64,000 bases of DNA from Pseudomonas yamanorum (GTDB lineage Bacteria > Pseudomonadota > Gammaproteobacteria > Pseudomonadales > Pseudomonadaceae): the NCBI RefSeq assembly GCF_900105735.1, contig NZ_LT629793.1, positions 5,518,001 through 5,582,000 on the forward strand, given 5' to 3'. Below, piece by piece: positions 36,625 through 50,442 of this stretch. Position 1 is the first letter of the stretch. Each line of letters starts with the position of its first letter. Below the pieces are notes generated by a model, which was not told where the DNA came from, did no database searches, and saw only the letters and a program-made list of their open reading frames with translations. A program made the position numbers and the translations under genes.

Positions 36625-39600
36625 ATGATGGACGCCTTCGAACTTCCCCGCACCCTGGTCCAGTCCCTTCAACGCCGCGCCGCGCAAACCCCGGATCAAC
36701 TGGCGTTGCGTTTCCTCGCCGAGACGGCCGAGCAGAGTGTCGTCCTCAGTTACCGCGACCTCGACCTGCGCGCCCGCACCATCGCCGCGGCCTTGCAGGC
36801 CAACGCCGTGTTGGGCGATCGCGCGGTGCTGTTGTTCCCCAGTGGGCCGGATTATGTCGCGGCGTTCTTTGGTTGCCTGTATGCCGGTGTCATCGCAGTA
36901 CCGGCTTACCCGCCGGAGTCCACTCGCCGTCATCATCAGGAGCGCCTGCTGTCGATCATCGCGGACGCCGAGCCGCGGTTGCTGCTGACTACCTCCAGCC
37001 TCGGGGATTCGTTGCTGCAACTCGAAGGTGCACCGCAGTTGCTGTGCGTCGACAGCCTCAGTGCCGAAATCGCGAGCCATTGGGTCGCGCCCAACTTGCA
37101 AGACGATGACATCGCCTTCCTGCAATACACCTCCGGTTCCACCGCGTTGCCCAAGGGCGTGCAAGTCACCCACGGCAACCTGGTGGCCAACGAGCTGCTG
37201 ATCCGCCGGGGCTTCGGCATCGACCTGAACCCCGACGACGTGATCGTCAGTTGGCTGCCGCTGTACCACGACATGGGGCTGATCGGCGGGCTGCTGCAAC
37301 CGATCTTCAGTGGCGTGCCGTGCGTGTTGATGTCGCCTGCTTACTTCCTCGGTCGGCCCCTGCGCTGGCTCGAAGCGATCAGCGAGTACGGCGGCACCAT
37401 CAGCGGCGGCCCGGACTTCGCCTACCGCTTGTGCAGCGAGCGGGTCAGCGAGTCGGCATTGGATCGCCTGGACCTGAGCAAGTGGCGCGTGGCGTATTCC
37501 GGCTCAGAACCGATCCGCCTCGACACCCTGGAACGCTTTGCCGAGAAGTTCGCCGCTTGCGGTTTTACCTCGAATAACTTCTTCGCATCCTATGGCTTGG
37601 CGGAAGCCACCTTGTTCGTTGCCGGCGGCACCCGTGGCCAGGGCATCCCGGCCCTGCGCCTGGACGAACAGGCTTTGGCCGCCAACCGCGCCGAGCCCGG
37701 GCAGGGTGCGGCGATCATGAGTTGCGGCACCAGCCAGCCCGAACACGCAGTGCTGATTGCCGACCCCGCCACCCTGGCGACGCTCCCCGACAATGCCGTC
37801 GGTGAAATCTGGGCCACTGGCCCGAGCATCGCCCACGGCTACTGGCGCAATCCTGAAGCCACCGCCAAGACCTTCGTCCAGCACGAAGGCCGTACCTGGC
37901 TGCGGACCGGCGACCTCGGGTTTATCCGCGAAGGTGAAGTGTTCATCACTGGCCGTCTGAAAGACCTGCTGATCGTGAGGGGTCATAACCTGTATCCCCA
38001 GGACATCGAGCAAGCCATCGAGCGCGAAGTGGAAGTGGTGCGCAAGGGTCGGGTCGCGGCGTTCGCGGTGAATGACCAGGGCCTGGAAGGCATCGGCATC
38101 GCCGCCGAAATCAGCCGCAGCGTGCAGAAAATCCTGCCGCCTGAAGCGCTGATCAAGGCGATTCGCCAAGCAGTGGCCGAGGCCTGCCAGGAAGCGCCGA
38201 GCGTGGTGGTATTGCTCAACCCCGGTGGCTTGCCGAAAACTTCCAGCGGCAAGGTGCAGCGTTCGGCCTGTCGCACGCGGTTGGCAGATGGCAGCCTCGA
38301 CAGTTATGCGCAGTTCCCCGGTGTGCCAGCGCAGGTCGGCGATGCAGCCCTGCAATCCGAACTGCAAAGTCAGATTGCCGCGATCTGGTGCGAGCAATTG
38401 CAGGTGGCACAGGTCGCCGCCGACGATCACTTCTTTCTGCTGGGGGGCAACTCCATCAGCGCCACACAGGTCGTCGCTCGCCTGCGGGAAACCCTCGGCC
38501 TGGAATTGAACCTGCGCCTGTTGTTCGAAGCGCCCACTCTGGCTGCCTTCGCCACCAGCGTCGCGCAATTGCAGCAGGACGGCGGCGTGGCCCAAGGCGC
38601 GATCCATGCGCTGTCACGCCAGGAAGACCTGCCGCAATCCCTCGCGCAGAACCGCCTGTGGATCACCTGGCAGCTGGACCCGCAAAGCAGCGCCTACACT
38701 ATCCCCGGCGCCCTGCGTTTGCGCGGCGAGCTGGATGAAGACGCGGTGCGCGCAACCTTCCAGCAACTGATCCAGCGCCACGAGTCCCTGCGCACGCGCT
38801 TCTTTGAACGCGATGGCCAAGGCTTCCAGCGGGTCGACGTCCAGGCTGATTTCGAGCTGCAAGTCATCGACCTCAGCGACCTGCCCACCGCCGAACGTGA
38901 AGCCCGGGCCAACCAGATCCGCGAAGATGAAGCCCGCACCCAGTTCGACCTGGAGAAAGGCCCACTGCTGTGGGTGACGTTGGTGCGCCTGGAGGACGAA
39001 GACCACCAACTGCTGGTGACGATGCACCACATCATCGCGGACGGCTGGTCGCTCAACGTTTTGATCGACGAATTCTCCCGCCTGTACGCCGCGGCGTCCC
39101 AAGGCCAAACCCTGGAGTTGCCGGCGCTGGCCCTGCAATACGCTGACTACGGCAGCTGGCAGCGCCAGTGGCTGGCCGAGGGCGAGGGCCAGCGGCAACT
39201 GGCTTACTGGAAACAACAACTGGGTGACGACCACCCAACCCTGAGCCTGGCCACCGATCACCCGCGCTCGGCGCAGCATATTCGCAGTGCTTCACGCCAC
39301 AGCGTGCGTGTGACCGCGAGCCTCAGCGAAGCCATTCGCAAGACCGCCCAAACCCACGAATCCACCCCGTTCATGCTGCTGCTCGCGGCATTCCAAAGCC
39401 TGCTCTATCGCTACAGCGGCCAGCGCGATATCCGCATCGGCGTGCCCAACGCGAATCGTCCACGTCAGGAAACCCAAGGCCTGATCGGGTTCTTTATCAA
39501 CACCCTCGTACTGCGCGCTGAACTGGATGCACGCCTGCCATTTGCCGATCTGCTCGCTGCAACGCGAACTGCTGCCTTTGGCGCCCAGGCCCATCAGGAC

Positions 39601-42600
39601 CTGCCCTTCGAGCAACTGCTGGAAGCCTTCCCGCGAGCCCGGGAGCAGGGCCTGTTCCAGGTGATGTTCAACCACCAGCAACGCGACCTCAGTGCCTTGC
39701 GCCGCTTGCCGGGCCTGCTCGCCGACGAGTTGGCGTGGCATAGCCGCGAAGCCAAGTTCGACCTGCAACTGCACACTGAAGAAGACCGCAACGGCCGCCT
39801 GAGCCTGTCCTTCGACTACGCCGACGAACTGTTCGACGCCGCCACCATCGAGCGGTTGACCGAACACTTCATCAACCTGCTGCAAGCCATTTGCGAGCAA
39901 CCGCAACAGGCCATCGGTGACCTGAAGCTGCTGCACGCCGACGAACACACCCAACAACGCCAGTGGAGTGCCGCGCCTTGCACACCGGCGCAGAGCTGGC
40001 TGCCGGAACAACTCAACCAACAGGTTTCGGAACGCACCGCGCTGGTGTGGCAGGACGGCAGCCTGACCTTCGCCCAACTGCACACCCAGGCCAACCGCCT
40101 GGCTCATTACCTGCGGGACAAGGGCGTCGGCCCGGACGTGTGCGTGGCCATCGCCGCCGAGCGTTCGCCGCAACTGCTGATCGGCCTGCTGGCAATCATC
40201 AAGGCCGGCGGTGCCTATGTGCCGCTGGATCCGGATTACCCATCCGAGCGCCTGGCCTACATGCTCAAGGACAGCGGCGTGCAACTGCTGTTGACCCAGA
40301 CTTCGCTGCTGGAGCAATTGCCCACGGCTGAAGGCGTCTGCGTCATCGCCATGGACAGCCTCAAGCTGGAAAGCTGGCCGACCCACGCGCCGGGCCTGCA
40401 CCTGAACGGCGACAACCTCGCCTACGTGATCTACACCTCCGGCTCCACCGGCCAGCCCAAGGGCGTGGGCAACACCCATGCCGCGCTGGCCGAGCGTTTG
40501 CAGTGGATGCAGGCTACCTACAAGCTGGATGAAACCGATGTGCTGATGCAAAAGGCGCCCATCAGTTTCGACGTGTCGGTGTGGGAGTGTTTCTGGCCGC
40601 TGATCACCGGTTGCCGCCTGGTACTGGCGGGCCCCGGCGAGCACCGCGACCCCCATCGCATTGCCCAGCTGGTGCAGGAACACGGCGTGACCACGCTGCA
40701 CTTTGTGCCGCCGCTGTTGCAGCTGTTTGTCGACGAACCGTTGGCCGCCGAATGCACCAGCCTGCGTCGCCTGTTCTCCGGCGGTGAAGCGCTGCCTGCC
40801 GAGTTGCGCAACCGGGTGTTGGCGCAGTTGCCGGCAGTGCAGTTGCACAACCGCTACGGCCCGACTGAAACCGCGATCAACGTGACGCACTGGCAGTGCC
40901 AGGCGGAGGATGGAGAACGTTCGCCGATTGGCCGGCCACTGGGCAATGTGATTTGCCGGGTGCTGGATGATCAGTTCAACCCACTGCCGGCGGGTGTGCC
41001 GGGTGAGCTGTGCATCGGCGGTATCGGCCTGGCCCGGGGTTACCTCGGGCGGGCGGGGCTGACCGCTGAACGGTTTGTCGCCGACCCATTGGGCGAGGCG
41101 GGCGCGCGCCTGTATCGCACCGGTGACCGCGTGCGCTGGAGCGCCGACGGTGTGCTGGAATACCTCGGGCGCCTGGATCAGCAGGTCAAACTGCGGGGCT
41201 TCCGTGTCGAGCCTGAAGAAATCGAAGCGCGTCTGTTGGCCCTTGATGGCATCGCCCAAGCGGTGGTGCTGGTGAGGGAAACGGCCGCCGGTGCGCAGTT
41301 GATCGGTTACTACACCGCCAACGAACCGCTGGATGAGCAGGACGTCAAAACCGCCCTGGCCGCTGAGCTGCCGGAGTACATGGTCCCGGCGCAATTGATG
41401 CGCCTGGACGCGATGCCCCTGAGCCCCAGCGGCAAACTGGATCGCCGTGCCTTGCCGGAACCGGTGTGGCAAGTGCGTGAACACGTCGAACCTGAAACAG
41501 CGCTGGAGCAGCAAATCGCCGCGATCTGGCGGGAAGTCCTGGCCCTGCCACGCATCGGCCTGCGGGACGACTTCTTCGCCCTGGGCGGCCATTCGTTGTT
41601 GGCCACGCAAATCATCTCCCGCACCCGCCAGGCCTGCGATGTCGAGCTGCCGCTGCGCACATTGTTCGAAGCCAGCGAGTTGGGGGCTTTCGCCGAGCAG
41701 GTCCGCCTGATCCAGGCCTCCGGCCAGCGCAACCAACAGCTGGCGATCGGCAAGGTCGACCGCAGCCAACCGGTGCCGCTGTCCTATTCCCAACAGCGCA
41801 TGTGGTTCCTCTGGCAGATGGAACCCGACAGCCCGGCGTATAACGTCGGCGGCATGGCGCGCTTTCGCGGGGTGCTGGACGTTGGGCGTTTCGAGGCGGC
41901 GTTGCAGGCCTTGATCATGCGTCATGAAACCCTGCGCACGACTTTCCCGAGCATCAATGGCGTGGCGCAGCAGGAGGTTGCGGCGCAAACCGGCGTGCGC
42001 ATGGATTGGCAGGATTTCTCGGCGTTCAGTGAGGCCGAGCGGCAACAGCGTGTGCAGCAACTGGCCGATCATGAAGCCCACACGCCGTTCAATCTGGAGA
42101 CCGGTCCACTGCTGCGCGCCTGCCTGGTCAAGGCCGGTGAGCAGGAACATTACCTGGTGCTGACCCTGCACCATATCGTCACCGAAGGCTGGGCCATGGA
42201 CATCTTTGCCCGTGAACTCAGTGCGTTGTACGAAGCCTTTATCGACGACCGCGAATCGCCGCTGGCGCCGCTGCCGGTGCAGTACCTCGACTACAGCGTG
42301 TGGCAGCGCCAGTGGCTGGAATCCGGCGAGCGCCAGCGCCAACTGGATTACTGGACCGCGCAATTGGGCACGGAACACCCGCTGCTGGAACTGCCGGGCG
42401 ACCGTCCGCGGCCGCCGGTGCAAAGTCACCAGGGCGAGCTGTACCGTTTCGACTTGAGCGATGACCTGGCTGCCCGCGTGCGGGCCTTCAACGCCGAGCG
42501 TGGTCTGACCCTGTTCATGACCATGACCGCCACCCTCGCGGTATTGCTCTACCGCTACAGCGGCCAGACCGACCTGCGCATCGGTGCGCCGGTGGCCAAC

Positions 42601-45600
42601 CGGATTCGTCCGGAAAGCGAAGGGCTGATCGGCGCGTTCCTCAACACCCAGGTGCTGCGCTGCCAGCTCAACGGGCAGATGGGCGTCGGTGAATTGTTCG
42701 ACCAGGTGCGCCACACCGTGATCGAAGGCCAGTCCCATCAGGACCTGCCGTTCGACCACTTGGTAGAAGCCCTGCAACCGCCCCGCAGCGCCGCGTACAA
42801 CCCGCTGTTCCAGGTGATGTGCAACGTGCAGCGCTGGGAGTTCCAGCAAAGCCGCACTCTGGCCGGGATGACCGTCGAGTACCTGGCCAACGATGCCCGC
42901 GCCACCAAGTTCGATCTCAATTTGGAAGTCACCGACCTCGACCATCGCCTGGGTTGCTGCCTGACCTACAGCACCGACCTGTTCGACGAGCCGCGCATTG
43001 CGCGCATGGCCGCCCATTGGCAAAACCTGCTGGAAGCCTTGCTTGCCGATCCGCAACAGCGCCTGAGTGAGTTGCCGCTGCTGGAAGCGGCCGAGCAGCG
43101 CTCGTTGCAAGACAGCCTTGGCATGGAGGCCGGCGAGCATCGTCTTGATCAGTGCATTCACCACCTGTTCAGCGAGCAAGCCCTGGCCCGCCCCGACGCC
43201 CCGGCCTTGACCTTCGCCGGGCAAACCTTGAGCTACAGCGAACTCGACAGTCGCGCCAATCGCCTGGCCTGGATGCTCCGCGAGCGCGGCGTGGGCCCGC
43301 AGGTGCGGGTCGGCCTGGCGCTGCCGCGTTCGCTGGAAATGGTCGTCGGCCTGCTGGCAATCCTCAAGGCCGGCTGCGCCTATGTGCCGCTGGACCCGGA
43401 ATACCCGCTGGACCGCCTGCACTACATGATCGAAGACAGTGGCATCGGCCTGTTGCTCAGCGACGCTGCGATGTTCGACGCGCTGGGCGAGCTGCCCGCC
43501 AGCGTCGGTCGCTGGTGCCTGGAAGATGACCTGCCAACCCTGGCCAGCTACCCGGCCAGCGAATTGCCTTTCATCAGCCTGCCGCAACACCAGGCCTATC
43601 TGATCTACACCTCCGGCTCCACCGGCAAGCCCAAGGGCGTGGTGGTGTCCCACGGTGAAATCGCCATGCATTGCCAGGCGGTGATCGAACGCTTCGGCAT
43701 GCGCCCGGATGACTGCGAGCTGCACTTCTATTCCATCAACTTCGACGCCGCCACCGAACGCTTGCTGGTGCCGTTGCTCAGTGGTGCCCAGGTGGTGTTG
43801 CGGGCCCAGGGCCAATGGGATGCGGAAGAAATCTGTGGGCTGATTCGTCAGCACCGCATCAACATCCTCGGTTTCACCCCGAGCTACGGCAGCCAGTTGG
43901 CGCAATGGCTGGCCACGCAACACCAGACCTTGCCGGTGCGCATGTGCATCACCGGCGGTGAAGCCCTGACCGGCGAGCACTTGCAGCGTATTCGCGCGGC
44001 ATTCAAGCCGGCGCTGTTTTTCAACGCCTATGGCCCGACTGAAACCGTGGTGATGCCACTCGCCAGTCTTGCCCCGGAAACACTGGAGGAGGGCGCTGGC
44101 AGCGTGCCGATCGGCAGCATCATCGGCGCACGTGTGGCCTACATTCTGGATGCGGATCTGGCGCTGGTGCCGCAAGGCGCGACGGGTGAGTTGTACGTCG
44201 GCGGTGCCGGCCTGGCCCAGGGTTATCACCAGCGTCCGGGGATGACGGCGGAGCGGTTTGTCGCGGATCCGTTTGTCACGAACGGCGGTCGTCTGTATCG
44301 CACCGGCGACCTGGTGCGCCAGCGTGCCGATGGCCTGGTGGAGTACCTTGGCCGTATTGACCATCAAGTGAAGATTCGCGGGTTCCGCATCGAGCTGGGG
44401 GAAATTGAAACCCGCCTGCTGGAACACGAGGCGGTGCGTGAGGCAGTGGTGTTGGCGCTGGATTCCCCGAGCGGCAAACAGATGGTGGCCTACCTGGTCA
44501 GCGACGAAGAACACGGTGCACTGCGTGAATCCCTCAAGGCGCATTTGAAAGCGCAGCTGCCGGACTACATGGTGCCCGCGCACCTGATCGTCCTCGACAG
44601 CATGCCGCTGACCGCCAACGGCAAACTCGACCGCCGCGCCTTGCCGCAGCCGGATCCCGAGGCGAATCGTCAGCAATACGTGGCGCCGCGCAACGAACTG
44701 GAGCAAACCCTGGCGGCGATCTGGTGTGCGGTACTGAACGTGCAGCAGGTGGGCCTCGACGATAACTTCTTTGAGCTGGGCGGCGACTCGATTCTGTCGA
44801 TCCAGGTGGTCAGCCGCGCGCGTCAGGCGGGGATTCATTTCAGCCCACGTGACTTGTTCCAGCACCAGACCGTGCAGACCCTGGCCGCCGTGGCGACCCG
44901 CACCGAGCAGGTTATCGCCGAACAAGGCGTGCTGACCGGCGCATCCGGGCTGACCCCGATCCAGCACTGGTTCTTCGACACCGACATCCCCGAGCGCCAA
45001 CACTGGAACCAGGCGCTGCTGTTGGAGCCGGTTCAGGCCCTCGAACCCCATCGCCTGGAACAAGCGTTGCTGGCAGTGCTGGAACACCACGACGCCCTGC
45101 GCCTGAGCTTCACCCAGCGCGACGCCCAATGGCACGCCGAACACCTGGCAGTGCCGCAAGGTGGCCTGCTGTTGCAAGCCCAGGTGGCGGATATGGAGCA
45201 GTGCATCGCGCTGTTCACCGACACTCAACGCAGCCTCAACCTCGCCCACGGCCCGCTGTTGCGCGCGCTGCTGGTGGACGGCCCGCAAGGCCAGCGCCGG
45301 CTGCTGATCGCGATCCATCACCTGGTGGTGGACGGCGTTTCCTGGCGCGTATTGCTGGAAGATTTGCAGACCGTGTATCGCCAGTTGAACGACGGCCAAC
45401 CCGTCAGCCTGCCCGCCAAGACCAGTGCCCTGCGCGACTGGGCAGCACGCTTGCAGGCCTATGCCGGCAGCGAATCCCTGCGTGAAGAGCTGGACGTGTG
45501 GCAGCAGCAGTTGGCCGGTCCTGGCGTTGAACTACCGGTGGATCGCCCGCAAGGTTCGCTGCGCAATCGCGATGCCGATACCGTCAGCGTGCGCCTGGAT

Positions 45601-48600
45601 GCCGAGCGTACCCGCCAGCTGTTGCAACAGGCGCCGAGTGCTTACCGCACCCAGGTCAATGACTTGCTGCTGACCGCCCTGGCCCGAGTCTTGTGCCGAT
45701 GGAGTGGCCACGCATCGGCCCTGATCCAGCTAGAAGGCCACGGCCGCGAAACCCTGTTCGACGAGATCGACCTGACCCGCAGCGTCGGCTGGTTCACCAG
45801 CGCCTACCCGTTGCGCCTGACCCCGTTGCATATCGAAGAAGCCGCCGGGCAGGGCGCCTCGATCAAGGCGATCAAGGAACAACTGCGCGGCGTGCCCCAC
45901 AAAGGGTTGGGTTACGGCGTGCTGCGCTACCTGGCTGACGACCTGTGCCGCCAGACCATGGCCGCGTTGCCGAGCGCCAGTATTACCTTCAACTACCTCG
46001 GCCAGTTCGACCAGAGCTTTGGCGCTGACGCACTCTTTCACCCGCTGGACGAATCCGCCGGGATCGCCCATGACCTGGACGCGCCGCTGCCCAACGAGCT
46101 GAGCGTCGACAGCCAGGTGTACGGCGGTGAACTGGTGCTGCGCTGGACCTTCAGCCGCGAACGTCACGACAGCCAGACCATCGCTGAACTGGCGGACGCT
46201 TACCTGGCGGAACTGCAAAGCCTGATCGAGCATTGCCTCAAGGAAGACGCGGGCGGTCTCACACCGTCGGACTTCCCGCTGGCGCACCTCACCCAAGGGC
46301 AACTGGACGCGCTGCCGGTGCCGGCCAAAGCCATCGAAGACGTGTACCCGCTGACCCCGATGCAGGAAGGCTTGCTGCTGCACACCCTGCTGGAACCGGG
46401 CACCGGCCTGTATTACATGCAGGACCGCTACCGCATCAACAGCGCCCTGGACCCCGAGCGTTTCGCCCAGGCCTGGCAGGCGGTGATTGCCCGTCACGAA
46501 GCCTTGCGCGCCTCGTTCTGCTGGAACGTCGGCGAAGACATGCTGCAGGTTATCCACAAGCCCGGCAGCACGCCGATCGAGTACCTCGACTGGAGCCAGG
46601 AGCCGGAAAGCGAACAGGAACCGCGTCTGCAAGCGTTGCTGAAAAGCGAGCGTGAGGCCGGCTTCGATCTGCTCAACCAGGCGCCGTTCCACCTGCGACT
46701 GATCCGCGTGGGCGAAGCCCGCTACTGGTTCATGATGAGCAACCACCACATCCTGATCGATGCCTGGTGCCGCTCGCTGCTGATGAACGATTTCTTCGAC
46801 ATCTACACGGCCCTCGGCGAAGGCCGCGACGCGCAATTGGCGACGCCACCGCGTTATCGCGACTACATCGCCTGGCTGCAACGCCAGAACCTCGCCGAGG
46901 CGCGCCAGTGGTGGCAGCAGAACCTGCAAGGGTTTGAGCGCACCACGCCGATTCCGAGTGACCGGCCGTTCCTGCGGGAACACGCCGGCCATAGCGGCGG
47001 CATGGTGGTGGGCGACTGCTACACCCGCTTGGATGTGCGCGACGGCGCGCAATTGCGCGAGCTTGCCCAGGCCCATCAACTGACGGTGAACACCTTCGCC
47101 CAGGCAGCGTGGGCCCTGGTGCTACGACGCTTGAGTGGCGATCGCGACGTGCTGTTCGGCGTCACCGTGGCCGGGCGCCCGGTGGAAATGCCCGAGATGC
47201 AGCGCACCGTCGGGCTGTTTATCAACAGCATCGCCTTGCGGGTCAAGCTGCCGGAGGACGATCAGCAGTGCAGCGTGCGCCAATGGTTGAGCGGCCTGCT
47301 CGACAGCAATATGCAGTTGCGCGAGTACGAGTACCTGCCGCTGGTGACCATCCAGGAAAACAGCGAACTGCCCAAGGGCCAGCCGCTGTTCGACAGCCTG
47401 TTTGTGTTCGAAAACGCCCCGGTAGAAGTCTCGGTGCTGGACCGTGCGCAAAGCCTGAATGCCACCTCGGATTCCGGGCGGACCCACACCAACTTCCCGC
47501 TGACTGCCGTGTGCTATCCGGGCGATGACCTGGGCCTGCACCTGTCCTACGACCAGCGCTATTTTGATGAGACCACCGTGCAAGGCATGCTCAGCGAATT
47601 CAAGCGCCTGCTGCTGGCGCTGGTACAGGGCTTCCATGGCGACATGGCCGACTTGCCGCTGATTGGCGAGCAGGAGCGTGAGTTCCTGGTGGAAGGCTGC
47701 AACCAGAGCGAACAGGCGTATCCGTTGGAGCGCAGCTACGTTGAGCTGTTCGAAGCCCAGGTGCAGCAGCATCCACAGCGGATTGCCGCCAGTTGCCTGG
47801 ATCAGCAATGGAGCTATGCCGAACTGAACCGGCGCAGCAACCGCCTGGGCCATGCATTGATCGCAGCCGGTGTCGGGCCGGATCAACCGGTGGCGTTGCT
47901 GGCCGAACGTAATCTGGATTTGCTGGGCATGATCATCGGCAGCTTCAAGGCCGGAGCCGGTTATTTGCCGTTGGACCCGGGGCTGCCGACGCAGCGCTTG
48001 AGCCGGATCATTGACCTGAGCCGCACGCCACTGCTGGTGTGCACCGAGGCGTGCCGCGATCAGGCGCAGGTGTTGCTGGAAGAGTTCGCCTGTGGCTCGC
48101 GGCCGAAGCTGCTGGTCTGGGAGCAACTGGTGGGTTTAGAGGACAACCCGGAGATCTACAGCACGCCGGATAACCTTGCCTACGTGATCTACACCTCCGG
48201 CTCTACCGGCTTGCCCAAGGGCGTGATGGTGGAGCAGCGTGGCATGCTCAATAACCAGTTGAGCAAGGTGCCTTATCTGCACCTGACCGAGAATGATGTG
48301 ATCGCCCAAACCGCCTCGCAAAGTTTCGATATCTCGGTGTGGCAGTTCCTCGCCGCGCCGCTGTTCGGCGCGCGGGTGGATATTGTGCCGAATGCGATTG
48401 CCCATGATCCACAAGGCTTGCTCGCTCACGTCCAGGCCCAGGGCATTACCGTGTTGGAAAGCGTGCCGTCGCTGATCCAGGGCATGCTTGCCCAGGATCG
48501 CATGAGCCTGGATGGCTTGCGGTGGATGCTGCCGACCGGCGAAGCGATGCCGCCGGAGCTGGCGCACCAGTGGTTGTTGCGCTATCCGCAGATTGGCCTG

Positions 48601-49569
48601 GTCAACGCGTATGGCCCGGCGGAATGTTCGGACGACGTGGCGTTCTTCCGCGTCGACCTGGCGTCGACCCGCGGCACTTATCTGCCGATTGGTACGCCGA
48701 CCGACAACAACCGTTTGTACTTGCTGGATGGTGCGCTGGAGTTGGTGCCCCAAGGTGCGGTCGGCGAGTTGTGCGTGGCGGGGACCGGCGTGGGCCGTGG
48801 TTATGTCAGCGATCCGCTGCGCACCGCCCAGGTGTTTGTGCCGAATCCGTTTGGCGCGGCGGGGGAGCGCCTGTATCGCACCGGCGACCTGGCGCGTCGG
48901 CGCAGCGATGGTGTGTTGGAGTACGTCGGGCGTATCGACCATCAGGTGAAGATTCGCGGTTACCGGATTGAGTTGGGTGAAATCGAAGCGCGCCTGCATG
49001 AACAACCGGAGGTGCGGGATGCGGCGGTTGGGGTGCAGGAGGGCGTCAACGGCAAGCATCTGGTGGGTTACCTGGTGGCGGCGGATGCGCAGTTGAATCC
49101 CGGCGAGCGCCTTGATCGGATCAAGCAACGCCTGCGGGTCGAGTTGCCGGAGTACATGGTGCCGCTGCATTGGCTGTGGCTCGACCGTTTGCCGCTGAAT
49201 GCCAATGGCAAGCTGGATCGCAAGGCCTTGCCGGCGCTGGAGATTGGCCAGTTGCACAGCCAGGATTATCTGGCGCCGCGTAATGAGCTGGAGCAGACAT
49301 TGGCCGGGATTTGGGCCGAGGTGCTGAAAGTTGAGCGCGTGGGTGTGCAGGATAATTTCTTTGAGCTGGGCGGGCATTCGTTGCTGGCCACGCAGATTGC
49401 TTCGCGCGTGCAGAAGACACTGCAGCGGGATGTGCCGTTGCGGGCGATGTTCGAATGCAGCACGGTGGAGGAGTTGGCGGGGTATATCGACGGGCTTGCG
49501 GCGAATGAGATCAGTGCGGAGAAGGTGGATCGGTTGAGTGATTTGATGGCGGAGTTGGAGGGGTTGTAG
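36625..49569 (+). CDS. pvdL: Pyoverdine chromophore peptide synthetase PvdL
   Basis: Non-ribosomal peptide synthetase of 4314 residues that starts pyoverdine synthesis. Domains in order: fatty acyl-AMP ligase ([11 protein letters not shown] near 168; RTGDLGF near 427), ACP (Ser610), C1 (HHIIADG 801-807), A1, PCP1 (Ser1657), C2 (HHIVTEG 1849-1855), A2 ([11 protein letters not shown] near 2328), PCP2 (GGDS, Ser2722), epimerase (HHLVVDG from 2898), C3 (HHILIDA from 3374), A3 (near 3856), PCP3 (Ser4252). By-eye specificity residues are DVWHFGRIN (A1, Glu expected), DAEGIGAVM (A2, Tyr expected, D by epimerisation) and DIWELTADD (A3, the known diaminobutyrate code). No thioesterase or release domain follows, so the chain is handed to another synthetase not in this window. 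C2 has Glu in place of the usual Asp of HHxxxDG. The ATG pair at 36625/36628 follows AGGA. Confidence 0.96.
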   Translation: MMDAFELPRTLVQSLQRRAAQTPDQLALRFLAETAEQSVVLSYRDLDLRARTIAAALQANAVLGDRAVLLFPSGPDYVAAFFGCLYAGVIAVPAYPPESTRRHHQERLLSIIADAEPRLLLTTSSLGDSLLQLEGAPQLLCVDSLSAEIASHWVAPNLQDDDIAFLQYTSGSTALPKGVQVTHGNLVANELLIRRGFGIDLNPDDVIVSWLPLYHDMGLIGGLLQPIFSGVPCVLMSPAYFLGRPLRWLEAISEYGGTISGGPDFAYRLCSERVSESALDRLDLSKWRVAYSGSEPIRLDTLERFAEKFAACGFTSNNFFASYGLAEATLFVAGGTRGQGIPALRLDEQALAANRAEPGQGAAIMSCGTSQPEHAVLIADPATLATLPDNAVGEIWATGPSIAHGYWRNPEATAKTFVQHEGRTWLRTGDLGFIREGEVFITGRLKDLLIVRGHNLYPQDIEQAIEREVEVVRKGRVAAFAVNDQGLEGIGIAAEISRSVQKILPPEALIKAIRQAVAEACQEAPSVVVLLNPGGLPKTSSGKVQRSACRTRLADGSLDSYAQFPGVPAQVGDAALQSELQSQIAAIWCEQLQVAQVAADDHFFLLGGNSISATQVVARLRETLGLELNLRLLFEAPTLAAFATSVAQLQQDGGVAQGAIHALSRQEDLPQSLAQNRLWITWQLDPQSSAYTIPGALRLRGELDEDAVRATFQQLIQRHESLRTRFFERDGQGFQRVDVQADFELQVIDLSDLPTAEREARANQIREDEARTQFDLEKGPLLWVTLVRLEDEDHQLLVTMHHIIADGWSLNVLIDEFSRLYAAASQGQTLELPALALQYADYGSWQRQWLAEGEGQRQLAYWKQQLGDDHPTLSLATDHPRSAQHIRSASRHSVRVTASLSEAIRKTAQTHESTPFMLLLAAFQSLLYRYSGQRDIRIGVPNANRPRQETQGLIGFFINTLVLRAELDARLPFADLLAATRTAAFGAQAHQDLPFEQLLEAFPRAREQGLFQVMFNHQQRDLSALRRLPGLLADELAWHSREAKFDLQLHTEEDRNGRLSLSFDYADELFDAATIERLTEHFINLLQAICEQPQQAIGDLKLLHADEHTQQRQWSAAPCTPAQSWLPEQLNQQVSERTALVWQDGSLTFAQLHTQANRLAHYLRDKGVGPDVCVAIAAERSPQLLIGLLAIIKAGGAYVPLDPDYPSERLAYMLKDSGVQLLLTQTSLLEQLPTAEGVCVIAMDSLKLESWPTHAPGLHLNGDNLAYVIYTSGSTGQPKGVGNTHAALAERLQWMQATYKLDETDVLMQKAPISFDVSVWECFWPLITGCRLVLAGPGEHRDPHRIAQLVQEHGVTTLHFVPPLLQLFVDEPLAAECTSLRRLFSGGEALPAELRNRVLAQLPAVQLHNRYGPTETAINVTHWQCQAEDGERSPIGRPLGNVICRVLDDQFNPLPAGVPGELCIGGIGLARGYLGRAGLTAERFVADPLGEAGARLYRTGDRVRWSADGVLEYLGRLDQQVKLRGFRVEPEEIEARLLALDGIAQAVVLVRETAAGAQLIGYYTANEPLDEQDVKTALAAELPEYMVPAQLMRLDAMPLSPSGKLDRRALPEPVWQVREHVEPETALEQQIAAIWREVLALPRIGLRDDFFALGGHSLLATQIISRTRQACDVELPLRTLFEASELGAFAEQVRLIQASGQRNQQLAIGKVDRSQPVPLSYSQQRMWFLWQMEPDSPAYNVGGMARFRGVLDVGRFEAALQALIMRHETLRTTFPSINGVAQQEVAAQTGVRMDWQDFSAFSEAERQQRVQQLADHEAHTPFNLETGPLLRACLVKAGEQEHYLVLTLHHIVTEGWAMDIFARELSALYEAFIDDRESPLAPLPVQYLDYSVWQRQWLESGERQRQLDYWTAQLGTEHPLLELPGDRPRPPVQSHQGELYRFDLSDDLAARVRAFNAERGLTLFMTMTATLAVLLYRYSGQTDLRIGAPVANRIRPESEGLIGAFLNTQVLRCQLNGQMGVGELFDQVRHTVIEGQSHQDLPFDHLVEALQPPRSAAYNPLFQVMCNVQRWEFQQSRTLAGMTVEYLANDARATKFDLNLEVTDLDHRLGCCLTYSTDLFDEPRIARMAAHWQNLLEALLADPQQRLSELPLLEAAEQRSLQDSLGMEAGEHRLDQCIHHLFSEQALARPDAPALTFAGQTLSYSELDSRANRLAWMLRERGVGPQVRVGLALPRSLEMVVGLLAILKAGCAYVPLDPEYPLDRLHYMIEDSGIGLLLSDAAMFDALGELPASVGRWCLEDDLPTLASYPASELPFISLPQHQAYLIYTSGSTGKPKGVVVSHGEIAMHCQAVIERFGMRPDDCELHFYSINFDAATERLLVPLLSGAQVVLRAQGQWDAEEICGLIRQHRINILGFTPSYGSQLAQWLATQHQTLPVRMCITGGEALTGEHLQRIRAAFKPALFFNAYGPTETVVMPLASLAPETLEEGAGSVPIGSIIGARVAYILDADLALVPQGATGELYVGGAGLAQGYHQRPGMTAERFVADPFVTNGGRLYRTGDLVRQRADGLVEYLGRIDHQVKIRGFRIELGEIETRLLEHEAVREAVVLALDSPSGKQMVAYLVSDEEHGALRESLKAHLKAQLPDYMVPAHLIVLDSMPLTANGKLDRRALPQPDPEANRQQYVAPRNELEQTLAAIWCAVLNVQQVGLDDNFFELGGDSILSIQVVSRARQAGIHFSPRDLFQHQTVQTLAAVATRTEQVIAEQGVLTGASGLTPIQHWFFDTDIPERQHWNQALLLEPVQALEPHRLEQALLAVLEHHDALRLSFTQRDAQWHAEHLAVPQGGLLLQAQVADMEQCIALFTDTQRSLNLAHGPLLRALLVDGPQGQRRLLIAIHHLVVDGVSWRVLLEDLQTVYRQLNDGQPVSLPAKTSALRDWAARLQAYAGSESLREELDVWQQQLAGPGVELPVDRPQGSLRNRDADTVSVRLDAERTRQLLQQAPSAYRTQVNDLLLTALARVLCRWSGHASALIQLEGHGRETLFDEIDLTRSVGWFTSAYPLRLTPLHIEEAAGQGASIKAIKEQLRGVPHKGLGYGVLRYLADDLCRQTMAALPSASITFNYLGQFDQSFGADALFHPLDESAGIAHDLDAPLPNELSVDSQVYGGELVLRWTFSRERHDSQTIAELADAYLAELQSLIEHCLKEDAGGLTPSDFPLAHLTQGQLDALPVPAKAIEDVYPLTPMQEGLLLHTLLEPGTGLYYMQDRYRINSALDPERFAQAWQAVIARHEALRASFCWNVGEDMLQVIHKPGSTPIEYLDWSQEPESEQEPRLQALLKSEREAGFDLLNQAPFHLRLIRVGEARYWFMMSNHHILIDAWCRSLLMNDFFDIYTALGEGRDAQLATPPRYRDYIAWLQRQNLAEARQWWQQNLQGFERTTPIPSDRPFLREHAGHSGGMVVGDCYTRLDVRDGAQLRELAQAHQLTVNTFAQAAWALVLRRLSGDRDVLFGVTVAGRPVEMPEMQRTVGLFINSIALRVKLPEDDQQCSVRQWLSGLLDSNMQLREYEYLPLVTIQENSELPKGQPLFDSLFVFENAPVEVSVLDRAQSLNATSDSGRTHTNFPLTAVCYPGDDLGLHLSYDQRYFDETTVQGMLSEFKRLLLALVQGFHGDMADLPLIGEQEREFLVEGCNQSEQAYPLERSYVELFEAQVQQHPQRIAASCLDQQWSYAELNRRSNRLGHALIAAGVGPDQPVALLAERNLDLLGMIIGSFKAGAGYLPLDPGLPTQRLSRIIDLSRTPLLVCTEACRDQAQVLLEEFACGSRPKLLVWEQLVGLEDNPEIYSTPDNLAYVIYTSGSTGLPKGVMVEQRGMLNNQLSKVPYLHLTENDVIAQTASQSFDISVWQFLAAPLFGARVDIVPNAIAHDPQGLLAHVQAQGITVLESVPSLIQGMLAQDRMSLDGLRWMLPTGEAMPPELAHQWLLRYPQIGLVNAYGPAECSDDVAFFRVDLASTRGTYLPIGTPTDNNRLYLLDGALELVPQGAVGELCVAGTGVGRGYVSDPLRTAQVFVPNPFGAAGERLYRTGDLARRRSDGVLEYVGRIDHQVKIRGYRIELGEIEARLHEQPEVRDAAVGVQEGVNGKHLVGYLVAADAQLNPGERLDRIKQRLRVELPEYMVPLHWLWLDRLPLNANGKLDRKALPALEIGQLHSQDYLAPRNELEQTLAGIWAEVLKVERVGVQDNFFELGGHSLLATQIASRVQKTLQRDVPLRAMFECSTVEELAGYIDGLAANEISAEKVDRLSDLMAELEGL

Positions 49570-49588
49570 GGCGCATTGGTTTGCGTAC

Positions 49589-50422
49589 ATATCCGTTGTT
49601 TAGGTAACGGCGGCTTATGGTTCCGCTCTTACAGCGGCTCACTTTGGAAAAGCCGGAATGCCGGCCCAGCCCAAAGTAAGCAAAGGGCTCTGCCCCGCCT
49701 GTCGGCGCCTCGCTGGGGCTCGGCGTTCCCTCACTCCGGCATTGCTCCGCGGGCCGCCGCGACGGGCCATCCATGGCCCGGCGCGGCTAAACCGGCGTCC
49801 TGCCGGTTTACCCGCTCCGCACTGCCTGCGTTCGGCCTCGGGCTTATTGGGGCAGTCAGATCAAGATCAAAAGCAAAAGCAAAAGCACAGCGGCCTCCCG
49901 GCCGGCTTGAGTGTTAAAAGCAAAGGCAAGATCCAGAGCGAAAGCCAAATCTGAAGCGGATGTAGCTCTGCTTTTCTGTGGGAGCTGGCTTGCCTGCGAT
50001 GCAGACACCTCGGTGCATCAGGTACACCCAGTTGATGCCATCGCAGGCAAGCCAGCTCCCACATTGACCGTGCCCGCTTTTGATTTGGCTTGTGCTTTTG
50101 CTTTCAACACTCAAGCCGGCCGGTAGGCCGCTGTGCTCTGGCTTTTGATCTTGATTTTGATCTTAGGCGCCCCGTTAAACCACGCTGGCCGAACGGAGGC
50201 TTTGGAGCGTGGGTAACCTGGCAGGACGCCAGGTTAGCCGTCCTGGGCCAGGGATGGCCCATGACGGCGGCCCACGGTCCAAAGCCGGAGTGAGGGCACT
50301 CCGAGCCTAGGCGAGGTGCCGAGTGGTGGGGCAAGAGCCTTTTGGTTACTTTTGGGCTCTTTTCAAAAGTGACCCGCTGTAAGAGCGGAACCAATACCCG
50401 CCATCACCCAAATAACGGATAT
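49589..50422. repeat. Foldback repeat element, copy E (834 bp)
   Basis: Type II half left, type I half right, central REP pair at 49977-50063. It fills the convergent gap between pvdL and dsbG, 19 bases after one stop and 20 bases from the other. Differences from D include an extra AAAAGC repeat and an expansion near the left end (GGAATGCCGGCCCAGCCC). Confidence 0.9.
49977..50063. repeat. REP pair at the centre of foldback copy E
   Basis: Inverted TGTGGGAGCTGGCTTGCCTG copies; the spacer is a hybrid of the copy A/C and B/D types (ACACCTCGGTGCATCAGG then ACCCAGTTGATG). Confidence 0.9.
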
Positions 50423-50442
50423 GCCCCCCACCCAGCCAGAGA

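Noticed and set aside
39292..45399. A 2035-codon open frame antisense to pvdL
   Set aside because: It mirrors the synthetase codons, is low in meaningful motifs and rich in Gln/His/Arg runs, and is a known effect of high-GC third positions on the opposite strand.
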